Notes: a model not told the origin generated them from the sequence alone. A DNA stretch of 64,000 nt from Ferrovibrio terrae_A (GCF_943372915.1 NZ_CALSAN010000001.1:231601-295600), one strand, 5' to 3'; positions 17,421 through 26,574 are shown, numbered from the stretch's first letter. Made by a program: numbers and translations.

Positions 17421-18369
17421 TCTTCTGTTCCTTGGCAGGGTGACGGACCGCGAGGAAATGGGTGAGCTCACCCAGCACGCCACGGCGGAAAACGAGCACG
17501 CAGAAAATAAAGACCAGGCCAACCATGATGGTGACCCAGGCGCCCAGCGCATCAAAGTAATGGCGCAGGGCGGAAATGATGATGGCGCCGATGGCCGGGC
17601 CGAAGACCGAGTTCATGCCACCCAGAACCGTCATCAGGATGACGTCGCCCGACATATGCCAGTGCACGTCGGTGAGCGAGGCCAGACGGAAGACGATGCA
17701 TTTCAGTGAACCGGCCAGGCCGGACAGGCCGGCCGACAGGGCAAAGGCCGTGATCTTGTAGCGTTCGACAGCATAGCCGAGCGAGCGGGTGCGCGGTTCA
17801 TGTTCGCGGATGGCGCGCAGGATCTGGCCAAACGGCGAGTGCACGATACGGTACACCAGCCACAACCCGCCGCCGACGCAGGCCAACACCAGGAAATACA
17901 GATTGGTGTCATCGTTGAGGTCGAGCAGACCGAGGAACACGCCGCGCGGAATCGGCTGCATGCCATCCTCTGCGCCGGTGAACGGCGCCTGCAGAAAGCT
18001 GAAATAGACCAGCTGGGCCAACGCCAGCGTGATCATGGCGAGATAGATGCCCTGACGACGGATCGCCAGGGCGCCGAAAACGCCACCCAGCGCCGTTGCG
18101 AACAGCACGCCGGCAGCAATGGCCAGGCCTGGATCGAGCTGGAGGTCGCGCAGCACATAGCCGGTGACATAGGCAGACGACCCGAAGAAAGCGGCATGGC
18201 CGAACGACACGATGCCAGCATGGCCGAGCAGGAGATTGAAGGCGCAGGCGAACAGTACGAAGCACATCACCTTCATCAGGAAGATCGGGTAGATGATATG
18301 CGGCACGAAGGGCACTGCGACCAGGGCAGCGAGCAAGAGCAGGAGGCCGAGGCGGGACAGGCTGCGCAT
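17407..18369 (-). CDS. Liv-type ABC permease, LivM family
   Basis: 320 residues, about 8-10 membrane helices. Family signatures are 'LLLGHAGIVSFGHAAFFGSSAY' near residue 46-67 and 'FALSAGLSGLAGSL' with the EAA-like loop at about 195-215. It is one of two inner-membrane subunits of a branched-chain-amino-acid-type importer. Its ATG shares one base with the stop of LivH. No ATPase gene lies in this operon. Confidence 0.93.
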   Translation of the reverse strand: MRSLSRLGLLLLLAALVAVPFVPHIIYPIFLMKVMCFVLFACAFNLLLGHAGIVSFGHAAFFGSSAYVTGYVLRDLQLDPGLAIAAGVLFATALGGVFGALAIRRQGIYLAMITLALAQLVYFSFLQAPFTGAEDGMQPIPRGVFLGLLDLNDDTNLYFLVLACVGGGLWLVYRIVHSPFGQILRAIREHEPRTRSLGYAVERYKITAFALSAGLSGLAGSLKCIVFRLASLTDVHWHMSGDVILMTVLGGMNSVFGPAIGAIIISALRHYFDALGAWVTIMVGLVFIFCVLVFRRGVLGELTHFLAVRHPAKEQKNAQI

Positions 18370-19271
18370 CAGGCTTCTTCCCGGCCGAACAGGCCGGCGG
18401 GGCGCAGCAGCAGCACCAGCGCCATGACCAGGAAGACCACGGTGGTGGACGCTTCCGAATAATAGACCTTGGTCAGGCCTTCGATGATGCCAAGGCCAAG
18501 GCCGGTAATCGCCGAGCCCAGGACCGAGCCAAGCCCGCCGATCACAACGATCGCGAAGACAATGATGACGAGATCGGACCCCATCGAAGGATTCACATGC
18601 TGAATCGGTGCCGCCAGAACGCCGGCAAAGCCGGCCAGGCCGACGCCGACGCCATAGGTGAGCGTCAGCAGAAGGGGCACATTGATGCCGAAAGCCTGGG
18701 TCAGGTCTGGCCGTTCGGTGGCGGCGCGCAGATACGCGCCCATCCGGGTTTTCTCGATCACGATCCAGGTCCCGGCGCAGACCACCACCGCGATCAGAAT
18801 GACGAAAGCGCGGTAGATCGGCAGCATCATGAAGCCAATATCCCAGACACCGCGCAACTGGGCTGGGGTCTGGAAGGGATGGCCCGACGATCCCATGGCA
18901 ACGCGGAAGCCACCTTCCATCACCAGCACAAGCCCGAAGGTGAGCAACAGGCCATAAAGCGGATCAAGCCCATAGATCCGCCGAATCGCAAAGCGCTCAA
19001 ACAGGATGCCGGCAAAACCGACGATCATCGGCGCGGCAATCATCGTCGGCCAGTAACCAAGGCCGAGATTGCGGCCAAGCAGGAAAGCGATGAAGGCGCC
19101 GACCATGAAGAAAGCGCCATGCGCGAAATTCACCACGCGCAGCAGACCGAAGATGATGGCAAGCCCCAGGCTGAGCACGGCGTAGAAAGCGCCGTTGACC
19201 AGGCCCAGCATGATCTGGCCAAGGAATGCCTGATGGGGAATACCGAAGATTTCCATAGGACGCCCGAACAC
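18369..19271 (-). CDS. Liv-type ABC permease, LivH family
   Basis: 300 residues. 'FYAVLSLGLAIIFGLLRVVNFAHGAFFMVGA' is the LivH start signature (shown here as its NFAHGAFF core), and 'GFAGVLAAPIQHVNPSMG' is the cytoplasmic coupling region. Pairs with the LivM-type gene at 17407. The gap of 121 bp to the binding-protein gene contains a hairpin (19346-19375). Confidence 0.93.
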   Translation of the reverse strand: MFGRPMEIFGIPHQAFLGQIMLGLVNGAFYAVLSLGLAIIFGLLRVVNFAHGAFFMVGAFIAFLLGRNLGLGYWPTMIAAPMIVGFAGILFERFAIRRIYGLDPLYGLLLTFGLVLVMEGGFRVAMGSSGHPFQTPAQLRGVWDIGFMMLPIYRAFVILIAVVVCAGTWIVIEKTRMGAYLRAATERPDLTQAFGINVPLLLTLTYGVGVGLAGFAGVLAAPIQHVNPSMGSDLVIIVFAIVVIGGLGSVLGSAITGLGLGIIEGLTKVYYSEASTTVVFLVMALVLLLRPAGLFGREEA

Positions 19272-19345
19272 CGTTCCCGATTACACCCGTACTGATCTTA
19301 CATCGGCCCCAAAGGCCGTTCACGGAATCCGGGATGCGGAAAGGA

Positions 19346-19375
19346 CCCGGACCGGCCGGAGGACACCGGCCCGGG
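19346..19375. terminator. Hairpin between binding-protein and permease genes
   Basis: CCCGGACCGG, 10-nt loop, CCGGCCCGGG: one mismatch in a 10-bp stem, 17 bp after the binding-protein stop (leftward). No T-run, so more likely an mRNA-stabilising hairpin that keeps the binding protein abundant than a full stop. Confidence 0.5.
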
Positions 19376-19392
19376 CTGACGCAGACTGACGC

Positions 19393-20604
19393 TTACTTCT
19401 TCACCAGGTCGCACTTGCTTTCCGACAGCGGCTGGAAGGCCTGCTCTGCCGGAATGGTGGCCACCGGCTTGAGATAATCCCAGGGTGCCTTCGACTCGGC
19501 CGGGGTCTTGACCTGCCAGAGATACATGTCGTGCATGAAGCGGCCGTCGACGCGCACCTTGCCCTGCTTGGTGAACATGTCGCTGACGGTCATTTCGCGC
19601 ATCTTGGCCGAGGCCTTGTCCGGATCGTCGGTGCCGGCTTCCTTGACGGCGTTCAGGTAGAACATGGTCGAGGAATAGTCGGCGGCCTGGGCCATGTTGG
19701 GCATCTTGCCGACGCGGTCGTAGAAGCGCTTGGCGAATTTGCGCGTCTCGTCATTCTGGTCCCAGTACCAGGCATTGGTCAGCATCAGGCCCTGTGCGGT
19801 CGGCAGGCCGAGGGAATGGATATCCTCGATCCACAGCAGCAGAGCGGCCAGCTTCTGGTTCTTGGTGGCGCCGAACTCGGACGCCGCCTTGATGGCATTC
19901 ACCGCATCGGCGCCAGTCGAGGCGATGCCGATGATCTCGGCCTTGGATGCCTGCGCCTGCAGGATGTAGGACGAGAAGTCGGTAGTGGCCAGCGGATGGC
20001 GGGCAGCACCCACCACACGGCCCTTGTTGGCGCGCACCACGTCGGAAACCTGCTGTTCCAGGCCGATGCCAAAGGCGAAATCGACCGTGAGGAAGAACCA
20101 GCTCTTGCCGCCCTGATCCACAACCGCCTTGCCGGTACCATGTGCCAGCGAATAGGCGTCATAGGCATAGTGGATGGCATAGGGCGAGCACAGTTCGTTG
20201 GTGATGCCCATGTTGGAGGCGCCATTGACGATGATGTGGCGCTTCTTTTCCTTGGCGACGGCCGCAACGGCACGGGCCACGCCGGAATTCGCCAGATCAT
20301 TGATCAGGTCGACCCCTCCGGTATCGAACCATTCGCGCGCCTTGGCGGCGCCGACATCGGGCTTGTTGAGATGATCGGCGAAGATCACGTCGATCTTCTT
20401 GCCCAGCACCGTACCGCCGACATCCTCGGCCGCCATTTTCACGGCCTCGACCGCGCCCTTGCCGGACAGGTCGTTGTAGATGCCCGACATATCGGCCAGA
20501 ACGCCGATCCGGACCACATCATTGGAAACCTGTGCCGCAGCTCCGGTGGCGCCAAAGGCCACCAGGGACGCAGCCGCCACTGTCAGTCGCAGACTGTTTT
20601 TCAT
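19393..20604 (-). CDS. Liv-type ABC substrate-binding protein
   Basis: 403 residues from ATG 20604 (GGGAGG upstream). Sec signal peptide about 1-24, cleavage at AAAQ. The mature protein is a Peripla_BP_6 fold: 'IGVLADMSGIYNDLSGKG' binding-site loop, 'IDVIFADHLNKPDVG', 'WFFLTVDFAFGIGLEQ' and a C-terminal 'CDLVKK'. It delivers a small carboxylated or amide compound to the permeases encoded next. Divergent from the AraC-type gene at 20678, its likely regulator. Confidence 0.94.
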   Translation of the reverse strand: MKNSLRLTVAAASLVAFGATGAAAQVSNDVVRIGVLADMSGIYNDLSGKGAVEAVKMAAEDVGGTVLGKKIDVIFADHLNKPDVGAAKAREWFDTGGVDLINDLANSGVARAVAAVAKEKKRHIIVNGASNMGITNELCSPYAIHYAYDAYSLAHGTGKAVVDQGGKSWFFLTVDFAFGIGLEQQVSDVVRANKGRVVGAARHPLATTDFSSYILQAQASKAEIIGIASTGADAVNAIKAASEFGATKNQKLAALLLWIEDIHSLGLPTAQGLMLTNAWYWDQNDETRKFAKRFYDRVGKMPNMAQAADYSSTMFYLNAVKEAGTDDPDKASAKMREMTVSDMFTKQGKVRVDGRFMHDMYLWQVKTPAESKAPWDYLKPVATIPAEQAFQPLSESKCDLVKK

Positions 20605-20677
20605 TAGAACCCTCCCGAGGTTTATGGTTTTACTTATTATTGTTTTCCACCTTATCGAATGCACTGAAGGCGTTTCC
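20605..20677. promoter_or_regulatory. Divergent promoter, binding protein / AraC
   Basis: 73 bp, AT-rich in the centre (TTACTTATTATTGTT). Both genes must start here. No clear direct-repeat AraC site can be named. Confidence 0.45.
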
Positions 20678-21529
20678 ATGGCTGGTTTACACGAGAACCT
20701 ATCTGAAACCCACATCGTCGGGCCCCGGACCCAGCAGCTGATCCTGCGGGCGGAAGAGTGCAGTGCACTCGCCGCGCGGCAGATTTCCCATATCGGCGTC
20801 GGCGATGCCGCCGTGCCCTACCGCATTGTCCGCACGCATCTGAGCGGCACCTATGTGCATGCCAGCCTGGGCGGCGAAGGCCGCATCCTGCTGGAGGGGC
20901 GCTGGCGGCCGCATCGCGCCGGCATGGTGTCGCTGGCGCCGGCGCATGTGCTGCATGCCTTCCATGCGATCCCGTCCAAGCGCTGGCAGTATTGCTGGGT
21001 GCGCTACATGCCGCAGTCGCCGCGCTCCTCGATCGGTTTCATGGCGCCGGTGATGGCACATTTCGATGCCGAGGCCCTGAAACACGGCATTCTGGGCCTG
21101 TATCAGGAGATGCAGTCGCGCGCCGATGCCGGTGCGGCGATGCTGTGGATCGACATGATCGAGCATTACATCAGCCAGATCGCCGAGCCGCTGCAGAAAG
21201 AACATCGTCTGCGCGCATTATGGGAAACCGTACAGAAGGACCTGGCGCGCAACTGGACGGTTTCTGCGCTGGCCAGGATGGCGCATATCAGCGGTGAACA
21301 TCTGCGCCGCCTTTGCCAGTCCAGCCTGGGCCGCAGCCCGATGCAGCAGCTGACCTATCTGCGCATCCAGCATGCCGCACACCAGCTTGCCACCACGCAG
21401 GCCAAGATCGAGGATATCGCGCTGCGCGTCGGTTACCAGAATCCTTTCGCTTTCTCGAACACCTTCAAGCGCATGACCGGCTTCAGGCCATCCTTGTTCC
21501 GCAGCCGCCACCGCAGCCCGGATGCCTGA
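20678..21529 (+). CDS. AraC family transcriptional regulator
   Basis: 283 residues from ATG 20678. Residues 30-170 form an AraC-type sensor-like domain; residues 185-280 carry both helix-turn-helix motifs: 'WTVSALARMAHISGEHLRRLCQSSLG' (first HTH core ALARMAHISGEHLRR) and 'KIEDIALRVGYQNPFAFSNTFKRMTG' (second HTH core IALRVGYQNPFAFSNTF). Divergent from the ABC operon at 20604 and overlapping the aldolase gene by 47 bp at its 3' end. It probably activates the ABC/Tm-1 operon in response to its substrate. Confidence 0.92.
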   Translation: MAGLHENLSETHIVGPRTQQLILRAEECSALAARQISHIGVGDAAVPYRIVRTHLSGTYVHASLGGEGRILLEGRWRPHRAGMVSLAPAHVLHAFHAIPSKRWQYCWVRYMPQSPRSSIGFMAPVMAHFDAEALKHGILGLYQEMQSRADAGAAMLWIDMIEHYISQIAEPLQKEHRLRALWETVQKDLARNWTVSALARMAHISGEHLRRLCQSSLGRSPMQQLTYLRIQHAAHQLATTQAKIEDIALRVGYQNPFAFSNTFKRMTGFRPSLFRSRHRSPDA

Positions 21530-22316
21530 TGCCTGCCTCTGGCGCGGCTAAGGCCGCGCGAAACGCCGCCGTCGCCGCCCGCGCCCCGGCTTCCAGAAAC
21601 CGTGCATCCGATCCGACGGTCACCAGGGCAAAGCCCTTTGCCGCCATGCGCGCCGCATAGGCAGGCGCGCCGCAATGCAGGCCGCAGGGCAATCCAGCGG
21701 CGGTGCAGCGCGCCAGAATGTGGTCGAGCAGCGCCAGCAGCTCGGGTTCCTCGCGGTCGAAGCCGGGCGGGTAGCCATGGGAGAGCGCCAGGTCCGCCGG
21801 GCCGATATAGAGCCCGCCCAGACCGGGCACGGCGAGGATCGTGTCGAGATTGTCGACAGCCGTGCGCGTCTCGATCATGGCCAGCGGAACGATCCCCGCA
21901 TTGGCGCGCGTGGTATCGGCATAGGCTTCGCTGAGCGCGAGGCGCGCCCGGATCGGCCCGAAGCTGCGCGCCCCCAGCGGCGGATACAGGCATGCCGCCA
22001 CCAGCCGGCGGGCATCCGCGGCCGTTTCGATCATCGGCGCGATGATGCCGCGGGCACCGGCATCCAGCGCCCGCATGATGGCGGCTTCATCCAGCCAGGG
22101 CACGCGCACCAGCGCCACCGCGCCGGCCTTTTCGATGATCGGCAGCAGTGCCAGCAGATCGGCGTAATCCGCCGTGCCGTGCTGCAGGTCGATGGTGACG
22201 CTGTCCCAGCCGGCCTGCATCAGGGCCTCCGCCGCCAAAGGCGACGGCAGCGCGATCCAGCCATTGAGGATTGCCGCGCCAGTCCGGGCCTGACGCAGGC
22301 GATGGGCAAAGGGCAT
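21483..22316 (-). CDS. HpcH/HpaI family aldolase
   Basis: 277 residues. Class II pyruvate-dependent aldolase: 'DSVTIDLQHGTADY' (catalytic His region), 'ARGIIAPMIETAADAR' (metal Glu), 'YIGPADLALSHGY' (metal Asp) and 'AGLPCGLHC'. Family members split 2-keto-3-deoxy or 4-hydroxy-2-keto acids to pyruvate plus an aldehyde. The start is uncertain: ATG 22316 (MPFAH) has a GGGGG 7 bp upstream and suits the family; 22334 would couple with the ALDH stop. The last residues overlap the AraC gene on the other strand. Terminal gene of the operon from 29957; the aldehyde product may be oxidised by the ALDH encoded next to it. Confidence 0.9.
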   Translation of the reverse strand: MPFAHRLRQARTGAAILNGWIALPSPLAAEALMQAGWDSVTIDLQHGTADYADLLALLPIIEKAGAVALVRVPWLDEAAIMRALDAGARGIIAPMIETAADARRLVAACLYPPLGARSFGPIRARLALSEAYADTTRANAGIVPLAMIETRTAVDNLDTILAVPGLGGLYIGPADLALSHGYPPGFDREEPELLALLDHILARCTAAGLPCGLHCGAPAYAARMAAKGFALVTVGSDARFLEAGARAATAAFRAALAAPEAGIRHPGCGGGCGTRMA

Positions 22317-22333
22317 GCTCAGGCCCCCACTCA

Positions 22334-23773
22334 TCAGGCCCATGTCATGTTGGTCAGCTTGATGTTCTGGTAATCCTGGATCGCCTGACGCCCGCCTTCA
22401 CGGCCCATGCCGGAATGATCGACGCCGCCGAACGGCGTTTCGGCATGCGCGATCAGGAAGGAATTGATCCCGACCATGCCGGCGCGCAGGCCCGCCGACA
22501 GCTTTTCGGCCTTGGCCGCATTGCCAGTGAAGGCATAGGCCGCCAGGCCATAGGGCGTGCTGTTGGCGCGCGTGATCGCGTCGTCGAGAGACCGGAAGGT
22601 CGCCACCGGCGCCACCGGACCGAAGGGTTCCTCGCTCATGATGCGGGCATCGTCGGGCACATCGGACAGCACCGTCGGCTCGAGGAAGAAACCCTTGTTG
22701 CGGCCTTCCGGCCGGCGGCCGCCGCTGCGGACCTTCGCGCCGCGCTGGACCGCATCGGCAATCAGCCCCTCGACCTTGTTGCGGCCGGAAGCCAGCGTAA
22801 GCGGGCCCATGGTGGTGGCCGGATCGCGGCTGTCGCCCAGCTTCAGGGCCTTTGCTTCCGCCACCATCCTGTCGATGAAGCGGTCCGCCACCGCCTCTTC
22901 GACATAGAAGCGGTTCGGCGCGATGCAGACCTGGCCGGCATTCCTGAACTTGAAGGTGGCGCACTGGACCGCGGCGGCCTCCACATCCGTATCGGCGCAG
23001 ACCACCACCGCCGAATGACCACCCAGCTCCATGGAGCAGCGCTTGACGGTTTCGGCCGCCTGCGCCAGCAGCATCTTGCCGACCGGCGTCGATCCGGTCA
23101 GCGAGATCTTGCGCACCTCTTCCGCCTTCATCAGGCTGGGGACGATGTCGTTGGCGCGGCCGGTCAGCACCTGCACGACGCCAGCCGGCACGCCGGCTGC
23201 CACGCAGGCTTCCGCGATCAACGTGGTGGTCATCGGCACCTGTTCGGACGGCCGCACGATGACGGGGCAGCCAGCCGCCAGCGCCGGCGCAATCTTGCGG
23301 GCCGGCAGGTTGACCGGGAAATTCCACGCCGAGAAGGCCGCCACGATACCGACCGGCTCCAGCGTCACGATCAGGCGACCGCCCTGCCGCGAGCGGATCG
23401 TCTCGCCGAACAGGCGCTCGGCCTCGCCGGCGAACCAGTCGAACTGTTCGATGGCCGCGTTGACCTCGCCTTCAGACTGCGCAATCGGCCGGCCGATTTC
23501 CATCGACAGGGCGCGGGCGATGGCGCCTTTGCGCGCTTCCATCTCACGCGCGATGCGACGCAGGATCTTGCCGCGCTCCCAGCCATGCACCGCCGACCAG
23601 GCCGGCAAGGCGGCACGGGCATGGCCCAGCGCCTCGGCCACCTCGGCCGGACCGCAGGCCGGCTGCAGCCACAGCACCTCTTCGGTGCAGGGATCGATCA
23701 CCGGCAGCGATTCATTGTCGGTCTTGCTGCGGAATGCGCCACCAATCAGCGCGCAGGGCTGGTCCACGGTCAT
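22334..23773 (-). CDS. NAD(P)-dependent aldehyde dehydrogenase
   Basis: 479 residues from ATG 23773 (AGAGGA upstream). Full ALDH fold: cofactor motif 'AFSAWNFPVNLPARKIAPAL', nucleotide-loop 'SLTGSTPVGKMLL', general-base segment 'ELGGHSAVVV' and catalytic cysteine in 'NAGQVCIAPNRFYV'. Closest in pattern to succinate-semialdehyde/glutarate-semialdehyde or lactaldehyde dehydrogenases. Next to an aldolase in the same operon, it probably removes the aldehyde. 31 bp separate it from the SDR gene. Confidence 0.93.
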   Translation of the reverse strand: MTVDQPCALIGGAFRSKTDNESLPVIDPCTEEVLWLQPACGPAEVAEALGHARAALPAWSAVHGWERGKILRRIAREMEARKGAIARALSMEIGRPIAQSEGEVNAAIEQFDWFAGEAERLFGETIRSRQGGRLIVTLEPVGIVAAFSAWNFPVNLPARKIAPALAAGCPVIVRPSEQVPMTTTLIAEACVAAGVPAGVVQVLTGRANDIVPSLMKAEEVRKISLTGSTPVGKMLLAQAAETVKRCSMELGGHSAVVVCADTDVEAAAVQCATFKFRNAGQVCIAPNRFYVEEAVADRFIDRMVAEAKALKLGDSRDPATTMGPLTLASGRNKVEGLIADAVQRGAKVRSGGRRPEGRNKGFFLEPTVLSDVPDDARIMSEEPFGPVAPVATFRSLDDAITRANSTPYGLAAYAFTGNAAKAEKLSAGLRAGMVGINSFLIAHAETPFGGVDHSGMGREGGRQAIQDYQNIKLTNMTWA

Positions 23774-23804
23774 GCTGTCTGTCCTCTTGGAATCTGTGTG
23801 GTTT

Positions 23805-24638
23805 TCACTGTGAGGCGGTGACGCCGCCATCGATGTAGACGACCTGGCCGGTCATGTAGCTTCCGGCCGCCGCGGCAAAGGTGATGATCTGGCCAACGAC
23901 CTCGATGGGCTCGCCGATGCGGCCGAGCGGATTGCGCTCCAGGATGAAATTCTTGAAGGCCGGCCGGTCGAGATGCGGCCGGATGCGATCCGACTGGATG
24001 AAGGTCGGCGCCACGCCGTTGACCGTGATGTTGTGCGGCGCCAGCTCCATCGCATGCTGCTTCACCAGCATGACCAGGGCGCCCTTGGTAGCGCAGTAGG
24101 CCGAGTAGCCACGCCCGCGCAAGGCCAGCTGCGAGCGGACCGACAGGAGATGAATCTGGCGACCGCCCTGGCCGCGCGCGATCTGGTCGCGCGCCACCGC
24201 CTGCCCCAGGAACATCGCCGACCGCAGGTTGGTCGCATAGACCTCATCGAAGGTTTCCGGCGTGACCTCGAGGATGGTCTGCTCGCGCTGGATACCGACG
24301 CAGTTGACCAGGACGTCAATGCCGCCCATGCGCCCGATCGCCTCTGCGGTGGCGGCGAAGATGGACTGCTCCTTGCGCGCATCCAGCGCAAAACCATGGG
24401 CCCTGCCACCGGTGGCGACAACGCGCTCTGCCAGGGCTTCGGCCTTGTCCAGGCTGGGCCCGGCGACGCAGACCTCGGCACCCAGCCTGGCCATGGCAAC
24501 CGAGATGGCTTCACCGATGGCGCCGTAACCGCCCGGAATGAAGACGCGCAGGTTCCGAATGCTGAACAGGCTGTCGACTTGCCCCAGGTCGATCCCCGGC
24601 GTGAGACTTGGCGTGAGACTTTCAGTTTGAACATTCAT
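23805..24638 (-). CDS. Short-chain dehydrogenase/reductase (SDR)
   Basis: 277 residues. Classical SDR: nucleotide motif GGYGAIG at about 36-42 (usually TGxxxGxG), NCVG at about 111, catalytic S-Y-K in 'LLSVRSQ' then 'YSAYCATKGALV', and a C-terminal 'SYMTGQVVYIDGG'. Substrates in this group are polyols or hydroxy acids such as gluconate. Its stop and the Gfo gene overlap by 4 bp. It likely oxidises a hydroxyl of the imported compound before aldol cleavage; inferred from context only. Confidence 0.93.
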   Translation of the reverse strand: MNVQTESLTPSLTPGIDLGQVDSLFSIRNLRVFIPGGYGAIGEAISVAMARLGAEVCVAGPSLDKAEALAERVVATGGRAHGFALDARKEQSIFAATAEAIGRMGGIDVLVNCVGIQREQTILEVTPETFDEVYATNLRSAMFLGQAVARDQIARGQGGRQIHLLSVRSQLALRGRGYSAYCATKGALVMLVKQHAMELAPHNITVNGVAPTFIQSDRIRPHLDRPAFKNFILERNPLGRIGEPIEVVGQIITFAAAAGSYMTGQVVYIDGGVTASQ

Positions 24639-25642
24639 TGATCGACCTCCACGCCGGCGGCACGGTAAACACTTTCCATCAGCTCCAGCGTCTTCAGGTT
24701 GACGAGCCGGTCGGTTTCAAACGGCGTTCCATCCCTGAGGCCGGTGATGAAGGCCTGAATGGCCGTATCGAAACATTCCTGGTAGCGACCGGGCAGGTCG
24801 ACCTCCTCGACGGTGTCCGCTTCACGGCCGACGATGAAGATGCGGTTCAGCTCCATCACGATGGTGCCTTGCGTGCCGACAACCTCGAGCCGGTCGCCAT
24901 GCAGCGGCGGATAGCCGGGTGCGCAGAGGCTGCCATCGGCGGTGGCGATCAGGCCGTCCTCGCCTTCCATCAGGATGGCGGCGGTATCCTCGCCGGGCAG
25001 GCCCTCGGCCAGACGCCCCAGCCGCGCCGCAACCACCCGCAGCGGCCCGACCAGGCAGAGCAGAATATCCAGATGATGAATCATGGTTTCAAACACGAGA
25101 TTGCGCGGAAACCACTTCAGGTATGGCTGCCGCTCGATCAGGAACGGCACCGTGCCCTCGCGTTCACACAGTCCCGAGCCGCGGCAGGAGATCGCCACAT
25201 GGCGGATCCTGCCGATGCGGCCTTCATCGACCCAGCGTCGCACTGTCATGTAATGCGGCCGGAAGCGGTAATTCTCATGCACCATGAAGCGCACGCGGTC
25301 ACCCACATCCGCGACCAGACCGCGAGCCTCGGCCACCGTGGCGCACATCGGCTTCTGCACCATGATATGGACGCCGAAATCGGCCGCCAGCCGCGCCATC
25401 GGCGCATGGGCGCCAACCGATGCCGCGATATCGACAACATCGAAGCCGCCATGGGTGAACATGTCGATGGCATTGCTGTAGACGCGCGAGACGCCGAATT
25501 CCCGCGCGCGCGTTTCCGCCTTTGTGCGGTCGGTATCGCAGACCGCCACGATCTCGGCACCCGCCGCTGTCCAGGCGCGCAGGTGATACAGGCTGATCAG
25601 GCCGCAACCGATCAGTGCAACACGCAGCCTGGGGTCAGCCAT
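24635..25642 (-). CDS. Gfo/Idh/MocA family oxidoreductase
   Basis: 335 residues from ATG 25642. Rossmann domain 'VALIGCGLISLYHLRAW' at the N-terminus and 'VQKPMCATVAEA' where most members have EKP, so the first position of the catalytic motif is Q. Second domain with 'HENYRFRPHY' and 'MIHHLDILLCLVGP'. The family oxidises or reduces sugars, inositols and sugar acids with NAD(P). It overlaps the cupin gene by 8 bp, showing tight translational coupling. Confidence 0.92.
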   Translation of the reverse strand: MADPRLRVALIGCGLISLYHLRAWTAAGAEIVAVCDTDRTKAETRAREFGVSRVYSNAIDMFTHGGFDVVDIAASVGAHAPMARLAADFGVHIMVQKPMCATVAEARGLVADVGDRVRFMVHENYRFRPHYMTVRRWVDEGRIGRIRHVAISCRGSGLCEREGTVPFLIERQPYLKWFPRNLVFETMIHHLDILLCLVGPLRVVAARLGRLAEGLPGEDTAAILMEGEDGLIATADGSLCAPGYPPLHGDRLEVVGTQGTIVMELNRIFIVGREADTVEEVDLPGRYQECFDTAIQAFITGLRDGTPFETDRLVNLKTLELMESVYRAAGVEVDQ

Positions 25643-25952
25643 GACGGCTCCCGAAGGTTCCGTAGCCATAATGCCAGACACTGCCGGAATCGTTTGTGGT
25701 GCGAAGGGTGTGGCGGACGCCGGCGGGAATCCGCACCAGGTCGCCGGGCTTGCACAGACTGCGTTCGCCACCGACCTCGATCTCGACATGGCCTTCGGCG
25801 ACGACCACGAATTCATCGCTGCCATGCCTGAAATCCGCCCAGACCTGCCCGGGCGGGTCGATATAGGTATCGAAGGTGAAATCGGGAAAATCCGCGCGGA
25901 TGGCATCTGGAGCAACCGGGACGCCATAGGCATTTGATCGGAACGCACTCAC
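25635..25952 (-). CDS. Small cupin protein
   Basis: 105 residues, one cupin barrel: 'VWADFRHGSDEFVVVAEGHVEIEVGG' holds the first motif (G-x5-H... with H and E metal ligands) and 'CKPGDLVRIPAGVRHTLR' the second (PAGVRH). Single-domain cupins act as isomerases, epimerases or sensors. It overlaps the ABC ATPase by 4 bp and the Gfo gene by 8 bp. The substrate is probably that of the operon. Confidence 0.9.
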   Translation of the reverse strand: MSAFRSNAYGVPVAPDAIRADFPDFTFDTYIDPPGQVWADFRHGSDEFVVVAEGHVEIEVGGERSLCKPGDLVRIPAGVRHTLRTTNDSGSVWHYGYGTFGSRHG

Positions 25953-26572
25953 GCGGCACGATCCGCCAGCAGGCCACCCAGATAGGCGCGCGCCGGTTCA
26001 AAGGCCAGCAGCGCGTCGTAATCGGGAAGTGGCGTTACCGCACCCTTCTGCACGAAGATGAACTGCTCGCAGATTTCCTGCAGGATCTCAAGATGGAATT
26101 TCTCGTTCGGGTGAACGCAGAGAAAGACCAGCCGGCCCTCCGACCGCAGGCGCCGGAAGAAATCGAGCATGAAGCCGATATAGCCATCCTGCGTGTTGAA
26201 CTGCGGCTCATCGAACAGATGCACCATCGGATAGTCTGAACCGGCAGGGTCCAGCAGCACATTCGGCATCCAGGAACGGAAATGACGCACCTGATAGGAC
26301 TGGTGGTAGTGGATGGCCAGCCGGTCGCGCTGGTCGGTGCGGACGCGATGGATGTTGCGGCCCATCACCCGGACCTCGCCCGCGGTCGGCGCGTTCGATC
26401 CTGTCACCAGTTCAAACAGCGTGGTCTTGCCCGAACCGTTCGGCCCCATCATGCCGACGATGGAGGGGCGTTCGATGGTGAAATCGGCCGTCAGCCGGAA
26501 GGTCGGCGTGCGGTCGAAACGGCTGCGGTGGTAGATTTTCTCGAGCGATTTGACGTCCAGCATCGCGGTCAT
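25949..26572 (-). CDS. Atypical ABC ATPase lacking the signature motif
   Basis: 207 residues from ATG 26572. Walker A GPNGSGKTT and Walker B MVHLFDEP are intact and there is an H-loop-like 'VFLCVHP'. Between them, about 90 residues carry no LSGG-type signature; the text there reads 'HYHQSYQVRHFRSWMPNVLL', so the helical signature subdomain seems replaced or reduced. ABC dimers need the signature of the partner subunit, so it may pair with LivF or LivG, or work alone as an ATP switch. It follows livF by 2 bp. The 'LFDEPQFNTQDGY' segment is unusual. Not a frameshift: the frame is clean. Confidence 0.85.
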   Translation of the reverse strand: MTAMLDVKSLEKIYHRSRFDRTPTFRLTADFTIERPSIVGMMGPNGSGKTTLFELVTGSNAPTAGEVRVMGRNIHRVRTDQRDRLAIHYHQSYQVRHFRSWMPNVLLDPAGSDYPMVHLFDEPQFNTQDGYIGFMLDFFRRLRSEGRLVFLCVHPNEKFHLEILQEICEQFIFVQKGAVTPLPDYDALLAFEPARAYLGGLLADRAA

Positions 26573-26574
26573 GC

